Of a DNA stretch of 37,257 nt, positions 1 to 10,506 are shown piece after piece (positions within the stretch are counted from its first letter, which is position 1; every line of letters starts with the position of its first letter). Source of the stretch: Candidatus Altimarinota bacterium (GTDB taxonomy: Bacteria; Patescibacteriota; Gracilibacteria; BD1-5; UBA6164); contig JANJUN010000001.1 in the NCBI GenBank assembly GCA_024710565.1, forward strand, positions 1 to 37,257, given 5' to 3'. The notes under the pieces were generated by a model. That model was given only the letters and a program-made list of their open reading frames with translations. It did no database searches and was not told the origin of the DNA. The translations under genes and the position numbers were made by a program.

Positions 1-86
1 TTTTCACTATACAAAGAAGATATGTAATTCATATTTATACTATCTGGAGAGATGTCATCTATATATATTTCTTTCATTGAATACAT
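1..86 (-). CDS. Hypothetical protein, N-terminal fragment cut by the window edge
   Basis: A leftward open frame begins at an ATG (MYSMKEIYIDDISPDS...) and runs off the left edge after 28 codons. A second in-frame ATG lies three codons later. The best support is the promoter just upstream (-35 TTGATT, 17-base spacer, -10 TATAAT), which predicts a transcript starting about 17 bases before the ATG. The fragment is too short to assign a family. Confidence 0.5.
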   Translation of the reverse strand, partial: MYSMKEIYIDDISPDSINMNYISSLYSE

Positions 87-109
87 AGTTAATAGAAAAT
101 ATCTTAGTG

Positions 110-138
110 ATTATACCATTTTTTTTGAAAAAAATCAA
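110..138 (-). promoter_or_regulatory. Sigma70-type promoter for the leftward gene at the left edge
   Basis: On the minus strand, TTGATT (133-138) and TATAAT (110-115) are separated by 17 bases, with a TGG just before the -10 box (extended -10). The -35 box lies inside the terminator hairpin of hup, so the two signals overlap. Confidence 0.55.
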
Positions 139-178
139 ATAAAAAATACCTATTTCTAGGTATTTTTTATTTGATTTT
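131..178 (-). terminator. Intrinsic terminator after hup
   Basis: A perfect 22-base inverted repeat (arms 131-152 and 157-178, loop TTTC) with A/T-rich outer parts giving a U-run in both directions. It lies directly downstream of the HU stop codon. Confidence 0.85.
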
Positions 179-189
179 AGATTTTAATA

Positions 190-462
190 TTATCTAACAT
201 TTTCTTTTAAAGTTTTACCAGCTCTAAAAACAGGAGTTTTCATAGCAGGAATAGAGATTTTAGCTCCAGTTCTTGGATTTACTCCATTTCTAGCAGCTCT
301 TTTTGATACTTTAAATGCACCAAAACCAGTAATGTTTACTTCTCTTCCAGCTTTTAATTCAGCAGTAATTACATCAACCATAGTATTTAAAGCTTTACTA
401 ACAGCATCTTGAGATAACCCTGCAGCAGATGCAACTGCTTTTATAAAATCTTGTTTTTTCAT
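190..462 (-). CDS. hup: DNA-binding protein HU
   Basis: Ninety residues, the normal HU length. It shows the helical N-terminus (MKKQDFIKAVASAAGL), the central GFGAFKVSKRAARNGVNPRTG segment with the beta-arm RNPRTG-like motif, and the C-terminal KTPVFRAGKTLKE. HU is a dimeric nucleoid protein that bends DNA with little sequence preference. All its glycines use GGN, so this gene reads the same in either code. It stands alone, with its own promoter (496-523) and a strong terminator (131-178). The start has no Shine-Dalgarno site (upstream AACTTTTTTGTT). Confidence 0.97.
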   Translation of the reverse strand: MKKQDFIKAVASAAGLSQDAVSKALNTMVDVITAELKAGREVNITGFGAFKVSKRAARNGVNPRTGAKISIPAMKTPVFRAGKTLKENVR

Positions 463-495
463 AACAAAAAAGTTATTAATAAAATAAACATAAGC

Positions 496-523
496 ATTCT
501 AGCAAGTTTAAAACAAAATGCAA
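496..523 (-). promoter_or_regulatory. Promoter of hup
   Basis: Minus strand TTGCAT (518-523), 16-base spacer, TAGAAT (496-501). Predicted start about 26 bases upstream of the HU ATG. The same -35 hexamer, TTGCAT, occurs at the pilus operon promoter. Confidence 0.55.
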
Positions 524-559
524 ATTTTTTTTTTACTTTTTTGCCTTCAGAAAGCTAAA

Positions 560-597
560 AAATTAAAAAATGGCTTATTATAGCCGTTTTTTAATTT
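560..597 (-). terminator. Terminator at the end of the pilus operon
   Basis: Arms AATTAAAAAATGGC (561-574) and GCCGTTTTTTAATT (583-596), one mismatch, 8-base loop. The stem overlaps the TAA stop (591-593) of the last pilus gene. Confidence 0.7.
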
Positions 598-1385
598 CAA
601 AATATTGAGTATTTGAGAAGATTTAGGTATTCAGAGCTATTCACATTTACCTTTAAATTCTGTTTATAACCTCATACCTCTCCGGTTCATATAATATTTG
701 ATGCATCTTTTGTGAGAAATTCTCCATGTCTGAGAGATTTTAAAGTATAATGAAGAGCATCATTAGTAGCATTATGTAAAATAAGATAGTTTTGTTTGTT
801 CTCCTGAATTTGTAAAAAATTTCCGATCTTTTTTTGTGCATAAACTACTCATTGACTGGATAATGTTTTATAATTTCACTCTGTTACATTACTAAAATTT
901 CCAATCCCAGAAATTCAAGAAACTTCTCCAACAATATTCCAAACTAATGGAGCGGTTGATCATAGTTGGATTTCTGTTACTTTTTTGATATTTCCTTGCG
1001 TATCAATAAAAAATAATGGAATGATATCAAACTTTGATGACTCAATTTTTTTATCAACTACCTCATTTCCAGTAGCATCAAGTTGATAGGATATAAAAAC
1101 ATCTTTTGAAAAATTATACAACTCCCCCTTTCTAAAAAGTACTTTTGAAAGAGGAGCAGGTTTTTCTAATGTTTCGCTATAAGAATAATTATGTTTTTTA
1201 GCTTTTAAAAGTGCAATCTCTATAGCCCCTTCTGCTCAAGCAAAGGCTTTGAGATAATATTCCATTGCTTTTGTATCCTTATTTTCTCATAAAACAAGCA
1301 TGAATACTCAAGAAGTAAGTACGAGCATAAATCCTACCATCAATATAGCAAGAATAACAGAATATCACGATGTATTATTTTTCAT
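591..1385 (-). CDS. PilX/GspK-like minor prepilin, last gene of the pilus operon
   Basis: 264 residues when TGA is read as Gly. It begins MKNNTSGYSVILAILMVGFMLVLTSG: a short basic leader, a Gly at -1 of the prepilin peptidase site (encoded by TGA), then a hydrophobic helix. The helix lacks the usual Glu at +5, as in GspK/PilX-type minor pilins. The rest is a long extracellular domain with no obvious family. It is the last gene of a seven-gene leftward operon and probably helps start or regulate pilus assembly. Start chosen at the ATG giving the short leader; no Shine-Dalgarno site. Confidence 0.7.
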
Positions 1386-1409
1386 GTTTGAATAATAAAG
1401 GATAAAATA

Positions 1410-2006
1410 TTAGTAATCATTGTACAACCTTTCTGAAAGAGTCGTTTGAATAACCATTCTATTTTCTTGTATGAGTTCTGGCTTGATTCATTTTTTAGTT
1501 GATGGTTGAATTTCAAAATGAAGCGTCACCTTATTTACTCCATCACGAGCAACATAAAATACTAAATTTTTAAAACTTACCCAACTATTGGATAATTGTG
1601 TTACTGAACTTCCCGTATTTTTTACTAAAAAACATTGTGTTTCTGTATCACACGTTTGATAATCGGTTACTTTAATCCATTCATTTGCTTCTTGTTTAGC
1701 AAGGTAATAACTATGACTTCCAACACAAAGTGTCGTTCCAGAAAGATATACTTTTTGAGGATCTTCACATTGTCACAATCAATTTGATGAGCTTATTTTT
1801 AAGTTTTTTCCTTGTTTTCTGACATCTTCAGCTATCGTTTCAACGATATTTTTAATATTTTCCTGCATAGCTCTTGAAATATCTGTTTTATTATTCAGAT
1901 CTGACGAAAGTGCGAAAATCATAAATACCGATATCATAATAATTGATAATATACTCACCGAAACTATCAACTCTATTAAGGTAAATCATGTGATATTTTT
2001 TTTCAT
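1410..2006 (-). CDS. Minor prepilin (GspJ/PilW-like)
   Basis: 198 residues through several TGA codons. N-terminus MKKNITGFTLIELIVSVSILSIIMISVFMIF is a classic type IV prepilin signal: Gly-1 (TGA), Phe+1, Glu+5 and a 20-residue hydrophobic helix. A second ATG sits one codon upstream (2009). The ORF track shows only 1779-1970 because TGA codons break it and hide the true start. It lies between two other prepilins and is likely a minor pseudopilin of the same machine. Assignment to the J/W position rests on gene order only. Confidence 0.8.
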
Positions 2007-2036
2007 CATAATATATGAATTAGCAAATATTTTGTA

Positions 2037-2642
2037 TTATTGTCTTAAAAAATCTGTTATAATAGTATCCAGCTGTACTTCATGATACCCTCTATTATAC
2101 CAAATAACTTTTGATGTTAATTTGAGCGCATTTTCTAAATATTTTTTTTCTCCATTTTCCTCATATACCACATCATCAAATACAATATATCTATAAAATG
2201 AGCTTGGCGTATGAGAACTAAGACAACGGTACGTATACAATTTTTGTTCATCAAGACAGAGTTGATAATTCTTCATTTTTCCATTTAATTCAGATTTTCC
2301 TTCACCAAAATCTTGAATTTTTGTAAAAAGAGTATTTTGATGTAATGTATTATACAAATCATTTTCTATTTTATAATATACTCCGGTTTGAAAAAGATTA
2401 GCTACATTTTCTCAAGGCATTTTATTCCATTTAAAAAGATTTTTATAATTACTATCTCTTACATTTCTTACTGACTCTATTGATTCTCTTGCAAGATTAG
2501 AAGCGATAATAGAATTCTTTGAGTATTCATTCATTTGAATCGTTGAAAGAATCAGTGCATATACTCCGACTAATCAAAGGGTAAAAATAAAGATTCCAAT
2601 CAATATTTCTATAATAGAAAATCATGCATTCGTTTTTTTCAT
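2037..2642 (-). CDS. Minor prepilin (GspI/PilV-like)
   Basis: 201 residues from ATG at 2642. The start is MKKTNAGFSIIEILIGIFIFTLGLVGVYALIL, with Gly-1 encoded by TGA, Phe+1, Glu+5 and the pilin helix. The large globular part (DSNYKNLFKWNK...) resembles minor pilins with a PilV/GspI-like position. Starts 7 bases after the preceding stop. The ORF track's 2037-2357 is only the C-terminal half. Confidence 0.8.
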
Positions 2643-2648
2643 AATTTT

Positions 2649-3194
2649 TTAATAATCAACTACATTGGTATTTTTAAAATATTTTAGATCTCTTTTAAAA
2701 GGATAGTTTTGAATTCATTTATAAGAAAGTCCAATTTCAACAATTTCTCAGGAAAATTCTTGTTTTTCTCCTGACTGAGAAAAAGAGTAAATAGTCGGAA
2801 CTCCATAAATAGAGGAAAAATGAATCATAATAGCATCATTTCAAGAAAGATTGATCACTTTAATCCCTTCTTGTAATTTTTTTTCTTTTATGAGATTTCA
2901 CTCAGATAAAGTAATTCAAGAATTAAAATTGTATCCGTAATATTGAATCGTTTCTGTTTGTATATTAAAATAAATTCATACTGATTGGTTCACCATATTT
3001 CTATCATATCCATTTATAGCCATATTCCTAGCATCATGAATACTCTGAGATACTTCTTTAAGTGAGAGTTTTACTTTTGCTATATTTTGATAGTTCGCAT
3101 AATTAACGTATGTCATCGTTGTTAATATAAGGAAAATAGTTATAGAAATCATGAGCTCTATTAAAGTAAAACCTGAGGAATTTGCGTATTTCAT
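2649..3194 (-). CDS. Minor prepilin (GspH/FimT-like)
   Basis: 181 residues. MKYANSSGFTLIELMISITIFLILTTMTYVNYANYQ carries the canonical prepilin peptidase site SG^FTLIE, here with a GGT glycine. The ORF track starts at TTG 3203; the ATG at 3194 gives a normal seven-residue leader and is preferred. The body ends ...YPFKRDLKYFKNTNVVDY. First of four consecutive prepilins after the PilC-like platform gene, matching the H-I-J-K order of pseudopilins in type II/IV systems. Confidence 0.82.
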
Positions 3195-3215
3195 AAAAAT
3201 CAAATTTAATAAATA

Positions 3216-4316
3216 TTATCCTACGGTTTGAGTGAGTTTTAATATAGCACCAAATATCGCAAATGCAAACCATAATACAAATATTCCTGCCACTAAAATA
3301 GCCATTGGTTCAATCCATTTTGTTAAATTTCAGAGTGCATAATTAACTTCTCTGGTATATTGTTCATTCAGTTTTTTACATACTTTATCAAGTGCTGCGG
3401 TTTTCTCTCATACAGATAAAAGTTGCACAAAATCTGAAGGAAAATATTCATTTTCCACATCTACCTCTAAAATCGAATCAACTATTTTTTTCCCAGATCA
3501 TACTCTGAGTGAAATATCATTGAATAATGATTCATAAATCGTATTATTTGAAGATTTTCCTACCAGAATAATAGATTTTACGACTGGGATTCCTGCATTC
3601 ATTAAAACTCACAATATAGATGAAGAAGATGCGATAATATAATTTTTATAAACCTCTCCAATAAGAGGAAATTTTAAATACAGTGTGTCTAAAAAATTTT
3701 TTCCTGAATCAGTAGATTTATATCCAAAGAAACCAAGTAAAAATGTTAAGAAAAACAAAATAAGAAGTATAAAATTATTGGTAATAAAATTACTCGTAGC
3801 AATCAGTGCTACGGTAGCAAATGGCTTTTCAGCTCCAGCTTGTTCAATAAGAGGAATAAGTGATGGAACTACATACGTCATCACTATTAAAACAGCGATC
3901 ACTAAAAATATAATAATAATAAGTGGGTATGTGAGTGACGCTTTAATGGTTTGTTTTAATTCATAGAGTTTTTTGGTTTCTACTGCAAGTGACGATAATG
4001 CATTTACGAGAGTTCCTGATTTTTCCCCAGCTTCTACAATAGAATATTCTTGTGAAGAAAAAACATCAGGAATCTTTTTCATCGCTTTATTTAAACTATC
4101 TCCAGAAGATATAAACAAAAGTAATTCGCTTATTTTTTCCTTAAAATATGGATTTTTAATTTTCTTTTGTACTGAATCAAGAGCAAGAGTAATAGTAACT
4201 CCTCCATCTAGCATAATAGAAAGATATTCGTAAAAATTAAATTTATCCAAAAGCCCCACTTTTTTAAACAAATAATATTGTTTTTGCTCTTGTTTTTGAT
4301 TTGAATTCATATTCAT
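3216..4316 (-). CDS. pilC: Type IV pilus inner-membrane platform protein, PilC/GspF family
   Basis: 366 residues, close to the usual ~400. The first T2SSF domain is clear (FYEYLSIMLDGGVTITLALDSVQ...FSSQEYSIVEAGEKSGTLVNALSSLA), followed by two membrane segments (LTYPLIIIIFLVIAVLIVMTYVVPSLIPLI and FILLILFFLTFLLGFFGY) and a second T2SSF copy (ASSSSILGVLMNAGIPVVKSI...LLSVGEKTAALDKV), ending in a final membrane helix. PilC anchors the assembly ATPase and pushes pilins into the fibre. No PilB, PilT or prepilin peptidase is in this window. The single TGA at 3609 splits it in the ORF track. Confidence 0.92.
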
Positions 4317-4336
4317 AAAATGAGATATTAGTAATA

Positions 4337-4870
4337 TTATTTATATAAAACCTTTAACGGAATATTTACTGAAATTGGCGAAAGCGTATTTCCAAGAGAA
4401 TAATTCAGTTCATGAATAAAGAAGTTATATTTTTGAGAGTTTTGTAAAAAAGTTATCATATCGAGCATATCTTTTTCACTACTAAAGGTCACTCAAAGAT
4501 CTATTTTTGCTTCCATAAAACCAAATTCATTGTATGCTCACTGGGAAAGTCCAATCGTTTGAATTTGTACTTTTGAAGGATTATTATTCGCGTAGCTATA
4601 AAAATATTCTACCAATTCATCTTCACTAAAATTTGATAAAAATTTATCAAAATCAATATCTTGTACTGCTCATGAGTCAATATCAGATTTAATTTTTGAA
4701 ATTTCTTGGTACTGAGCATTTTTTTCTTCAAGTTGCTGAGTAAGTGCTTGCTTTTGTTTGGTATTTTCAGTAATTTGTGTATAGAGATTTTTTGAAAATA
4801 AAAATACTACAAATACCGTTAAAAGTAAAAATAAATAAGTAAGGAATTTGTATTTTGCATTATTGTTCAT
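4337..4870 (-). CDS. PilO-like pilus alignment protein
   Basis: 177 residues. One N-terminal membrane helix (FLTYLFLLLTVFVVFLFS), a coiled coil (ENTKQKQALTQQLEEKNAQYQEI) and a small alpha/beta C-terminal domain ending HELNYSLGNTLSPISVNIPLKVLYK. This is the PilO layout; in type IV pili PilN and PilO pair to link the platform to the outer parts. It sits directly between a PilN-like gene and pilC. TGA at 4670 is read through. Sequence identity to PilO is too low to see, so the call rests on architecture and context. Confidence 0.7.
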
Positions 4871-4891
4871 ACATGTATTTTAAAAGATAAA

Positions 4892-5416
4892 TTATTTTAC
4901 TTGAAATTTTACTCAAAAACTTACACCTTCTTGTCCTTGAAATGAATTCACAAATCCAAGAGAAAAAATATGTTCGTCTTTTTTTCTAAAATATTCTAAA
5001 AATTTTGTAGTTTTTGCTGATGCTAAAGTTACCGCATCATTTTGAGCTGTAAGTTGAGAAATAATTTCTCCATTCGCATACGAAAATCCATCAAATACAA
5101 CCCTATGAACTCTTGCTAATTCTTTGAGAGAGTTAATAAACATAGGAATATTTGAAAGATATTTATATTTTTCTAAATATGTTTTATTGGCTTGAATGAG
5201 AACATATAGCTTTACTTTCTCATCTTCATTTACTTTTTTTATTGATTCTTCTACTTGTGCTACTTGAGTTTGCATAGCTTCTATTTTAGAAACTATAGTC
5301 ATATTATAAAAATAAAGTCCAATCGTTGAAAAAAGCACAAAAACAAAAAGAATTATTGATATATTCATTCCTTTATAGTGTTTTGTGTCATTTTTGTATT
5401 CATTTGTAGTAACCAT
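4892..5416 (-). CDS. PilN-like pilus alignment protein, first gene of the pilus operon
   Basis: 174 residues. A short cytoplasmic tail (MVTTNEYKNDTKHYKG), one membrane helix (ISIILFVFVLFSTIGLYFYNM), a coiled coil (IEAMQTQVAQVEESIKKVNEDEK) and a C-terminal domain with NIPMFINSLKELARVHRVVFDGFSY. In PilN the short N-terminal tail binds PilM. An FtsA/PilM-like protein is encoded far away at 24356-25570, so the partner may be encoded there. A single TGA (4913) near the C-terminus is read as Gly. Own promoter at 5450-5478. Confidence 0.68.
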
Positions 5417-5449
5417 ACAATATAAGTTAATAATAAATTACACTTGTGT

Positions 5450-5478
5450 ATATTAACATATATTATAAAAAAATGCAA
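5450..5478 (-). promoter_or_regulatory. Promoter of the pilus operon
   Basis: Minus strand TTGCAT (5473-5478), 17-base spacer, TAATAT (5450-5455), predicting a start about 27 bases before the PilN-like ATG. It lies in the 85-base gap that separates this operon from the upstream gene. Confidence 0.55.
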
Positions 5479-5501
5479 AAAAATGCTGATAGAGAGAAAA
5501 A

Positions 5502-5915
5502 TTAGTTTGTAATGACTCCAATAATCCATATAACTATTGCATATGCTAGCCAAATAATCACAATTCAGACTAAAACAGAAGTAATCATTGTTTTTGATTT
5601 TTTTACTTCATCATCATTTCCAGCTGAAGTGAGGATTTTAAATCATGCATAAATAATATACAGAACCGCTATAATCGTTATAAAAGTCAATAAATACTTT
5701 ACTAAATCCTGAACATATTGTGAAGCCGTTCTCTCTGTTTCTAAATCATTGATATCCGTTTTTACAACCTCTATTCATTCATCCAAAGAACATTCTTCAT
5801 CTTGACAGTATATAATTCTTGAAGTATCTCTAAAGAGGCTTGACGCGGAAGTTTCAGCAACTATTCCTCAAAAAAGATATGAAAAAATAACCAATCCTAT
5901 TATAAATATCTTCAT
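5502..5915 (-). CDS. Small pilin-like membrane protein of the type common in CPR bacteria (Mbov_0395/TrbC-like)
   Basis: 137 residues: signal-like hydrophobic N-terminus (MKIFIIGLVIFSYLFGGIVAE), a short acidic loop with two cysteines (IIYCQDEECSLDE), then two membrane helices around the cytosolic-looking turn AGFKILTSAGNDDEVKKSK. The layout of two helices joined by a G-rich turn followed by a DDEVKK-like segment is typical of the Mbov_0395 pilin-like family and resembles TrbC/VirB2. Function is unknown. A TATAAT at 5947-5952 could start its transcript. TGA codons supply several of the helix glycines. Confidence 0.6.
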
Positions 5916-5974
5916 AAAATGCTTATTAAAAATAAATTCTTTTTTTATTATATTGATTTTTTAAAAAACAAAAA

Positions 5975-6949
5975 CTATTCTTTGTAAAAAATATACGTGA
6001 GATAAAAATATCCGCCTATAATATATAAAAAAACAAAAAACATCATATTAAATGTAACAAAAATATCAAAAAGAGCATGAAGAAAAAAAGAAAGAAAAAA
6101 ACCAAGTAAAAATATTTTTATAAAGTAAAAATTATACTGATCCCTCATTTTGAGATATAAAAATGAAAAATAATAGGCAAAAATACTGCTACATAAAAGA
6201 TGAAGAAATACCGAAAATATATTTCTTAAAAAATAAGTCGAAATAATTTCTTTCCCAAATCAATAGTTTTGATAAAGATGATAAAAATACAAAATATTTT
6301 CAACAAAGGCAAATCAAAGTGCAATAAAAATAGCATTTATTACGGCATGTTGTTGTGATAAAATGGAAAAATTTTTCTCATAGGAAAAAAATAAAAACTT
6401 CGATAGTTCTTCTAAAATACCAATAATAAGATAATAAAAAATAATGAGTTTCACCGAATTAAAAATAATATTTCCAAATGATATCGGTGATTGAGCTTCT
6501 GCTTGTGTAAATTCAAAATAAGAAAAGAAAAGATTAAGCAAATAAAATATGGAAGTAATACATATAAAGGAAAGAGAAAATAATAAAAAACGGGAGAAAT
6601 AGGTTTTAAACTTCTGCTTTGACGCGGGAGTCAGATAAAATAAAACAAAAGGAAGCAGAGAGAAAATCAAAAAAAGAACTAAAAAAGAGAAAAAAACCCA
6701 AAGTACTGATCCTCCGAAAGTAAAATCATGAACGACTCAAAAAACATTCATAATTTCCCATCATAACTTCTCAGAGATACCTCATAAAAATAATACCGGA
6801 AATACTGAAATTCATCCGGCTACTATTCATACAAAAAATCTTTTTCTTTGAAATACATCATTATCAATATATCAAAAAAAATACCCCCAAAGTAAAATTG
6901 GGATAAATGTCACTCCACTTAAAACCAAAATAAGAAATATATTTTCCAT
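5975..6949 (-). CDS. PrsW-like intramembrane protease
   Basis: 324 residues with about eight to nine hydrophobic helices. The PrsW motif set is visible in order: an EE-x-x-K motif in GILEELSKFLFF, FAFVENILYF, a His in HLLCSSIFAYYF and a late His in LHALFDIF. PrsW proteases are membrane metalloenzymes that cleave membrane substrates, for example anti-sigma factors. The ORF track shows only 6314-6670. A tandem ATG at 6952 would add one Met. It follows a 65-residue membrane protein by a few bases and may share its transcript. The target cannot be inferred. Confidence 0.65.
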
Positions 6950-6954
6950 CATAC

Positions 6955-7152
6955 TTAGTCTTTATATATTTTGTAATTTCAAAATTTTACATAATTTTCT
7001 CCAGAATTTCCCTTTTGAGAAAAAAGATATTTTGCAAGTAAAATATTCATCCCAAAAAACAAAAGAAGTCCTCCTATCATATAAGCAATAATTTGCGGAT
7101 ATATAATAATAATCATTCCTGAAATAACGAGTATGAGTCAAAAAATAGGCAT
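6955..7152 (-). CDS. Small two-helix membrane protein
   Basis: 65 residues, missed by the ORF track because of TGA. MPIFGLILVISGMIIIIYPQIIAYMIGGLLLFFGMNILLAKYLF has two hydrophobic helices, followed by a polar tail (SQKGNSGENYVKFGNYKIYKD). It lies in the same direction between murA and the PrsW-like gene, with 28 bases to murA and 2 bases to the next tandem ATG. No family recognised; the helical hairpin and the spacing support a real gene. Confidence 0.6.
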
Positions 7153-7180
7153 AATAATAAATTTACAATATAAAATCCTT

Positions 7181-8434
7181 CTAAACTACTTCTATCCTAG
7201 CTCCGAGCTTTTGTAATTTCTCTACAAAATTTTCATATCATCTTTCAATGTACTCTATTTTAGTAACCTTTGTTTCTCCTTCGGCAATAAGTCCCGCTAT
7301 TACCATAGCTGCCCCGGCTCTTAGATCCCAAGAAGTCACTTCTGATCATTTGAGATTCATTTTTCAAAAAATCATAGCTTCATGAGGGTTGAGAATTGCC
7401 GTGTGTCCTCTCATTTTATCCAGTTCTACCAAAAAATTAAGTCTTCATTCAAAGAGTATCTCATGCATTTTTGAAACTCCATCGGCTTGAGTCATCAAAA
7501 TCATAAATGGCGATCCCGCATCTGTTGGAAATCCTGGAAAAATATTGGTTTGAATATTCACTGGTTTTAGGTTTTCACTTCTGTAAACTCTCAACGTATC
7601 ATTTCATAAATCCTCTAGCTTTACTCCGGCTTCTTTCAATTTTAATATAAATGCGTATAAATCCTCAATTCTTGCATTTTTAATATCAATATACTCCTTT
7701 GATGTAATTGCGGCAAGAACCATAAAAGTAGCTGATTCTATATAATCTGAAATCACCTCTGATTGAACTTCTTTTTTGAGTTCCTTCACTCCACTTACAA
7801 TAATAGTATGATTATATCTGATTTTTATATCAGCTCCTGCCTCTCTTAAAAATGTTACTAAATTCATAACATGGGGTTCAATAGCAGCAAGTTCAATAGT
7901 CGTTACTCCAGGTCTTAAGACATTGGCAACGATGAGATTTTCTGTAGAAGTTACTCAAAATCAAGCATTGATAGTCACGTCCCCTGAGTTTGGTTTTCCG
8001 GTAATTTTTATATTACAATCATCAATTTCATAATCATACCCAATCGATTTTAGTCCGTTTAAATGTGCATCGATTGGTCTTTTTCCGATACTACATCCCC
8101 CTGGAAATGGGATAGAAATATTTCCAAAATAGTGTAAAATAGGACTTAAAAGCAAAATAGATGCTCTGATTTTTTTAATCATATCTACATTCATTCCTGA
8201 AATATCAAGATGGGTCGTATCAAGATACAAAGTATTTCCCTCAAATCTGGAAATAGCTCAAATCGTTCCTATTATTTCAAGAAATGTTATCACATCTCCA
8301 ATTTTTGGTACATTTTGTAATTTTATTTTTCATCTCACGAGCAAAGTTGCTGCCAATATAGGCAATGCTGCATTTTTACTTCCGCTTATGAGTACTTCTC
8401 AAGAAAGATCTCTTGATGTGTTTATTTTATACAT
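7181..8434 (-). CDS. murA: UDP-N-acetylglucosamine 1-carboxyvinyltransferase
   Basis: 417 residues, full length (E. coli 419). MurA transfers enolpyruvate from PEP to UDP-GlcNAc, the first committed step of peptidoglycan synthesis. Visible signatures: the [16 protein letters not shown]-terminus, [17 protein letters not shown] with the catalytic Cys, FPTDAGSPF with the catalytic Asp, [19 protein letters not shown] and [19 protein letters not shown]. About nine glycines, including the conserved one in ERGYE, are TGA. The ORF track breaks it into two pieces. Its presence implies this cell makes its own wall. The fosfomycin-target Cys is retained. Confidence 0.97.
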
Positions 8435-8600
8435 TTTATGTCGTTAATAATATTTTTTTGATATCATATTCATTTTTATATTTTTTCAAAGATTTATTGC
8501 AAAAAAAATATTTTTTATTATATTTATTCTCGTACCTAACTTTCTAAAATATATCTTCTATTACATTAAGTTATAATTATTTTTTAATTGATACATTTTT

Positions 8601-10502
8601 ATGTTTTATTTTGATGTAAAAAATTACCAAAGTGATTTGTGTGAAAATACCTCTACTGGAAAAAATATTCAAATCGATGAAAATCTGAATTGTTTTGTTT
8701 TAATTGATGCATCGAATAAAAAAATTATCTCCCCTCTTTTAAATAAAATTCTTGATTATCTTCTCGATACTATTACCTTGAAAGATACGTATAATACTTT
8801 TTGAGTAAGTTTAGAAGCTATCAATTTTTTTATAAAAACTCTAAAAGATAAAGAAAATAATCTTGATAATTTAAATATTGTTATCGGACTTTTAGAAAAA
8901 AATAATCTTCACTTTGCAAAAATAGGAAAAGCCAGTTGTTTTCTCATCAATCAAAAAAAAGAAGTTATAGAAATCAGTGATAAAAATGATAAAAATACTA
9001 CTTTTGACTATATTTCAAGTGGAAAAGTTACCTATGGAGAAATGGTTATTTTTGCTACTCAAAATCTATGAGATTATATAACCAACAGTGACTGGCAAGA
9101 TATTTCTCAATTAAAAGAAATAGAAAAAGTAACCCAAAATATTCTCCATATATTAGAGGATGAAAAATCACCTTGCAATATTTCCATTGCTGGAATTCTT
9201 TCTGATTATGTTTCCTCAGAAGTAAAAAACAATTATCAATTAGAAAAAATGAAAAATATTTTTTATAAAGCGATTGATAACAATACTTCAAAAAAAGCTA
9301 TTGCGCTCTCTATGATACTCAAAGAAAAAATAGAAGCCAGAGGAAAAATAGTAAAAAATATCATATTTTTTAGTGGAATTATCGTATCAACCTTTATACT
9401 TTTTTCTATTATTTCATGAATTTTAGGAAAAAGTATCGAAAACTCAAAAACAAGCGAATATAAAAACCATCTTATTCAAGCAAGAGAATACATTCGTCTT
9501 GCCAATCAAAATCTCGCTAATAAAGAAGTTTTTGAACTCAATATCACAAAAGCAGAAGAACTCGTTGCAAAGGTTTCAAATGAACAACTTTTTCTCAATG
9601 ACGTACAAAATATATATGATGATATTTCTATTATAAAAAAACAATTTAATGGTATTGAAGTTTTTGAATGAAATACTTCAAACCTCATCTTTAAGTGAAA
9701 TTTTGATGATGGCGTAAAGTTGATAGAAATGAATAAAAAACTCTATGTAATTGGAAAAAGTTCTATCTATTGACCGATTGTTTCTGGACAAGATATTAAA
9801 AACAATATATTTACTGAACTAGAAATCGATGATGAATTTTTAGATGGAGTCAGTTCTGAAGATGGAATTATTATGACTACCAAAAAACAAAGAGTAGTAA
9901 AATTTACCAAAGATGGAAAATTTAATTATATCAATGTTATCGGGCAAACTACTTGGCAATGAAGTCCTTTTGTAGAAACGTATAACAATAATCTCTACAT
10001 GGTAAATGCTAGCCAAAATCAAGTATACAAACATACTCCAAGTTCTGGTTCTTATACATCTGGAGTTCCATATCTAAATGACGCTGATTCAACAAATATT
10101 TCTAAAATCGCTTCTATCGGTATTGATGGTGGTATTTACATACTCAAGGATGATGGAAAATTATTTAAATTCTTTTCTTCTCCAAAGTATAGACTTGAAA
10201 ATATAATTTTAAACAAACTTCCTCAAAATTACAATATTTCAGGAACAAATGTAAAACTCATTGTAAGAAATAATCTCAATTATTTTTATATGTATTTAAA
10301 TAATAAAGTTTGGATTTTTGAACCAAATACAAAGGTTTTCACCGATACAAAAAGTCTTACCTATAGAGGACAAATCGAGGGAAAAACGGAAAATATTTTA
10401 TGATTTTATGTTCCAAGAGATGGGGAGCTTAATATACTTACCAAAAGTGGTATCTATAAAATAAATTTTGAATTAAAAGATGAAAAACTAATTACAAGAT
10501 AA
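8601..10502 (+). CDS. PPM-phosphatase-like domain, membrane helix and repeat domain protein
   Basis: 633 residues. Residues 1-190 resemble a PP2C/PPM-type fold (FVLIDASNKK, LNIVIGLLEKNNLHFAKIGKASCFLI, ISSGKVTYGEMVIFATQNLGDYI) but the metal-binding Asp motifs are not evident, so it may be catalytically dead. A membrane helix follows (about 252-274, IIFFSGIIVSTFILFSIISGIL), then a coiled region and a C-terminal half with short repeated beta-like units (LYVIGKSSIYG, LYMVNASQNQVYK, IYILKDDGKLFKF, VWIFEPNTKVF), consistent with a beta-propeller outside the membrane. Similar architecture is known in CPR bacteria; the role is unknown. ATG at 8601 chosen; TATAAT at 8572-8577 may be its -10. Confidence 0.6.
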
Positions 10503-10506
10503 ACAT

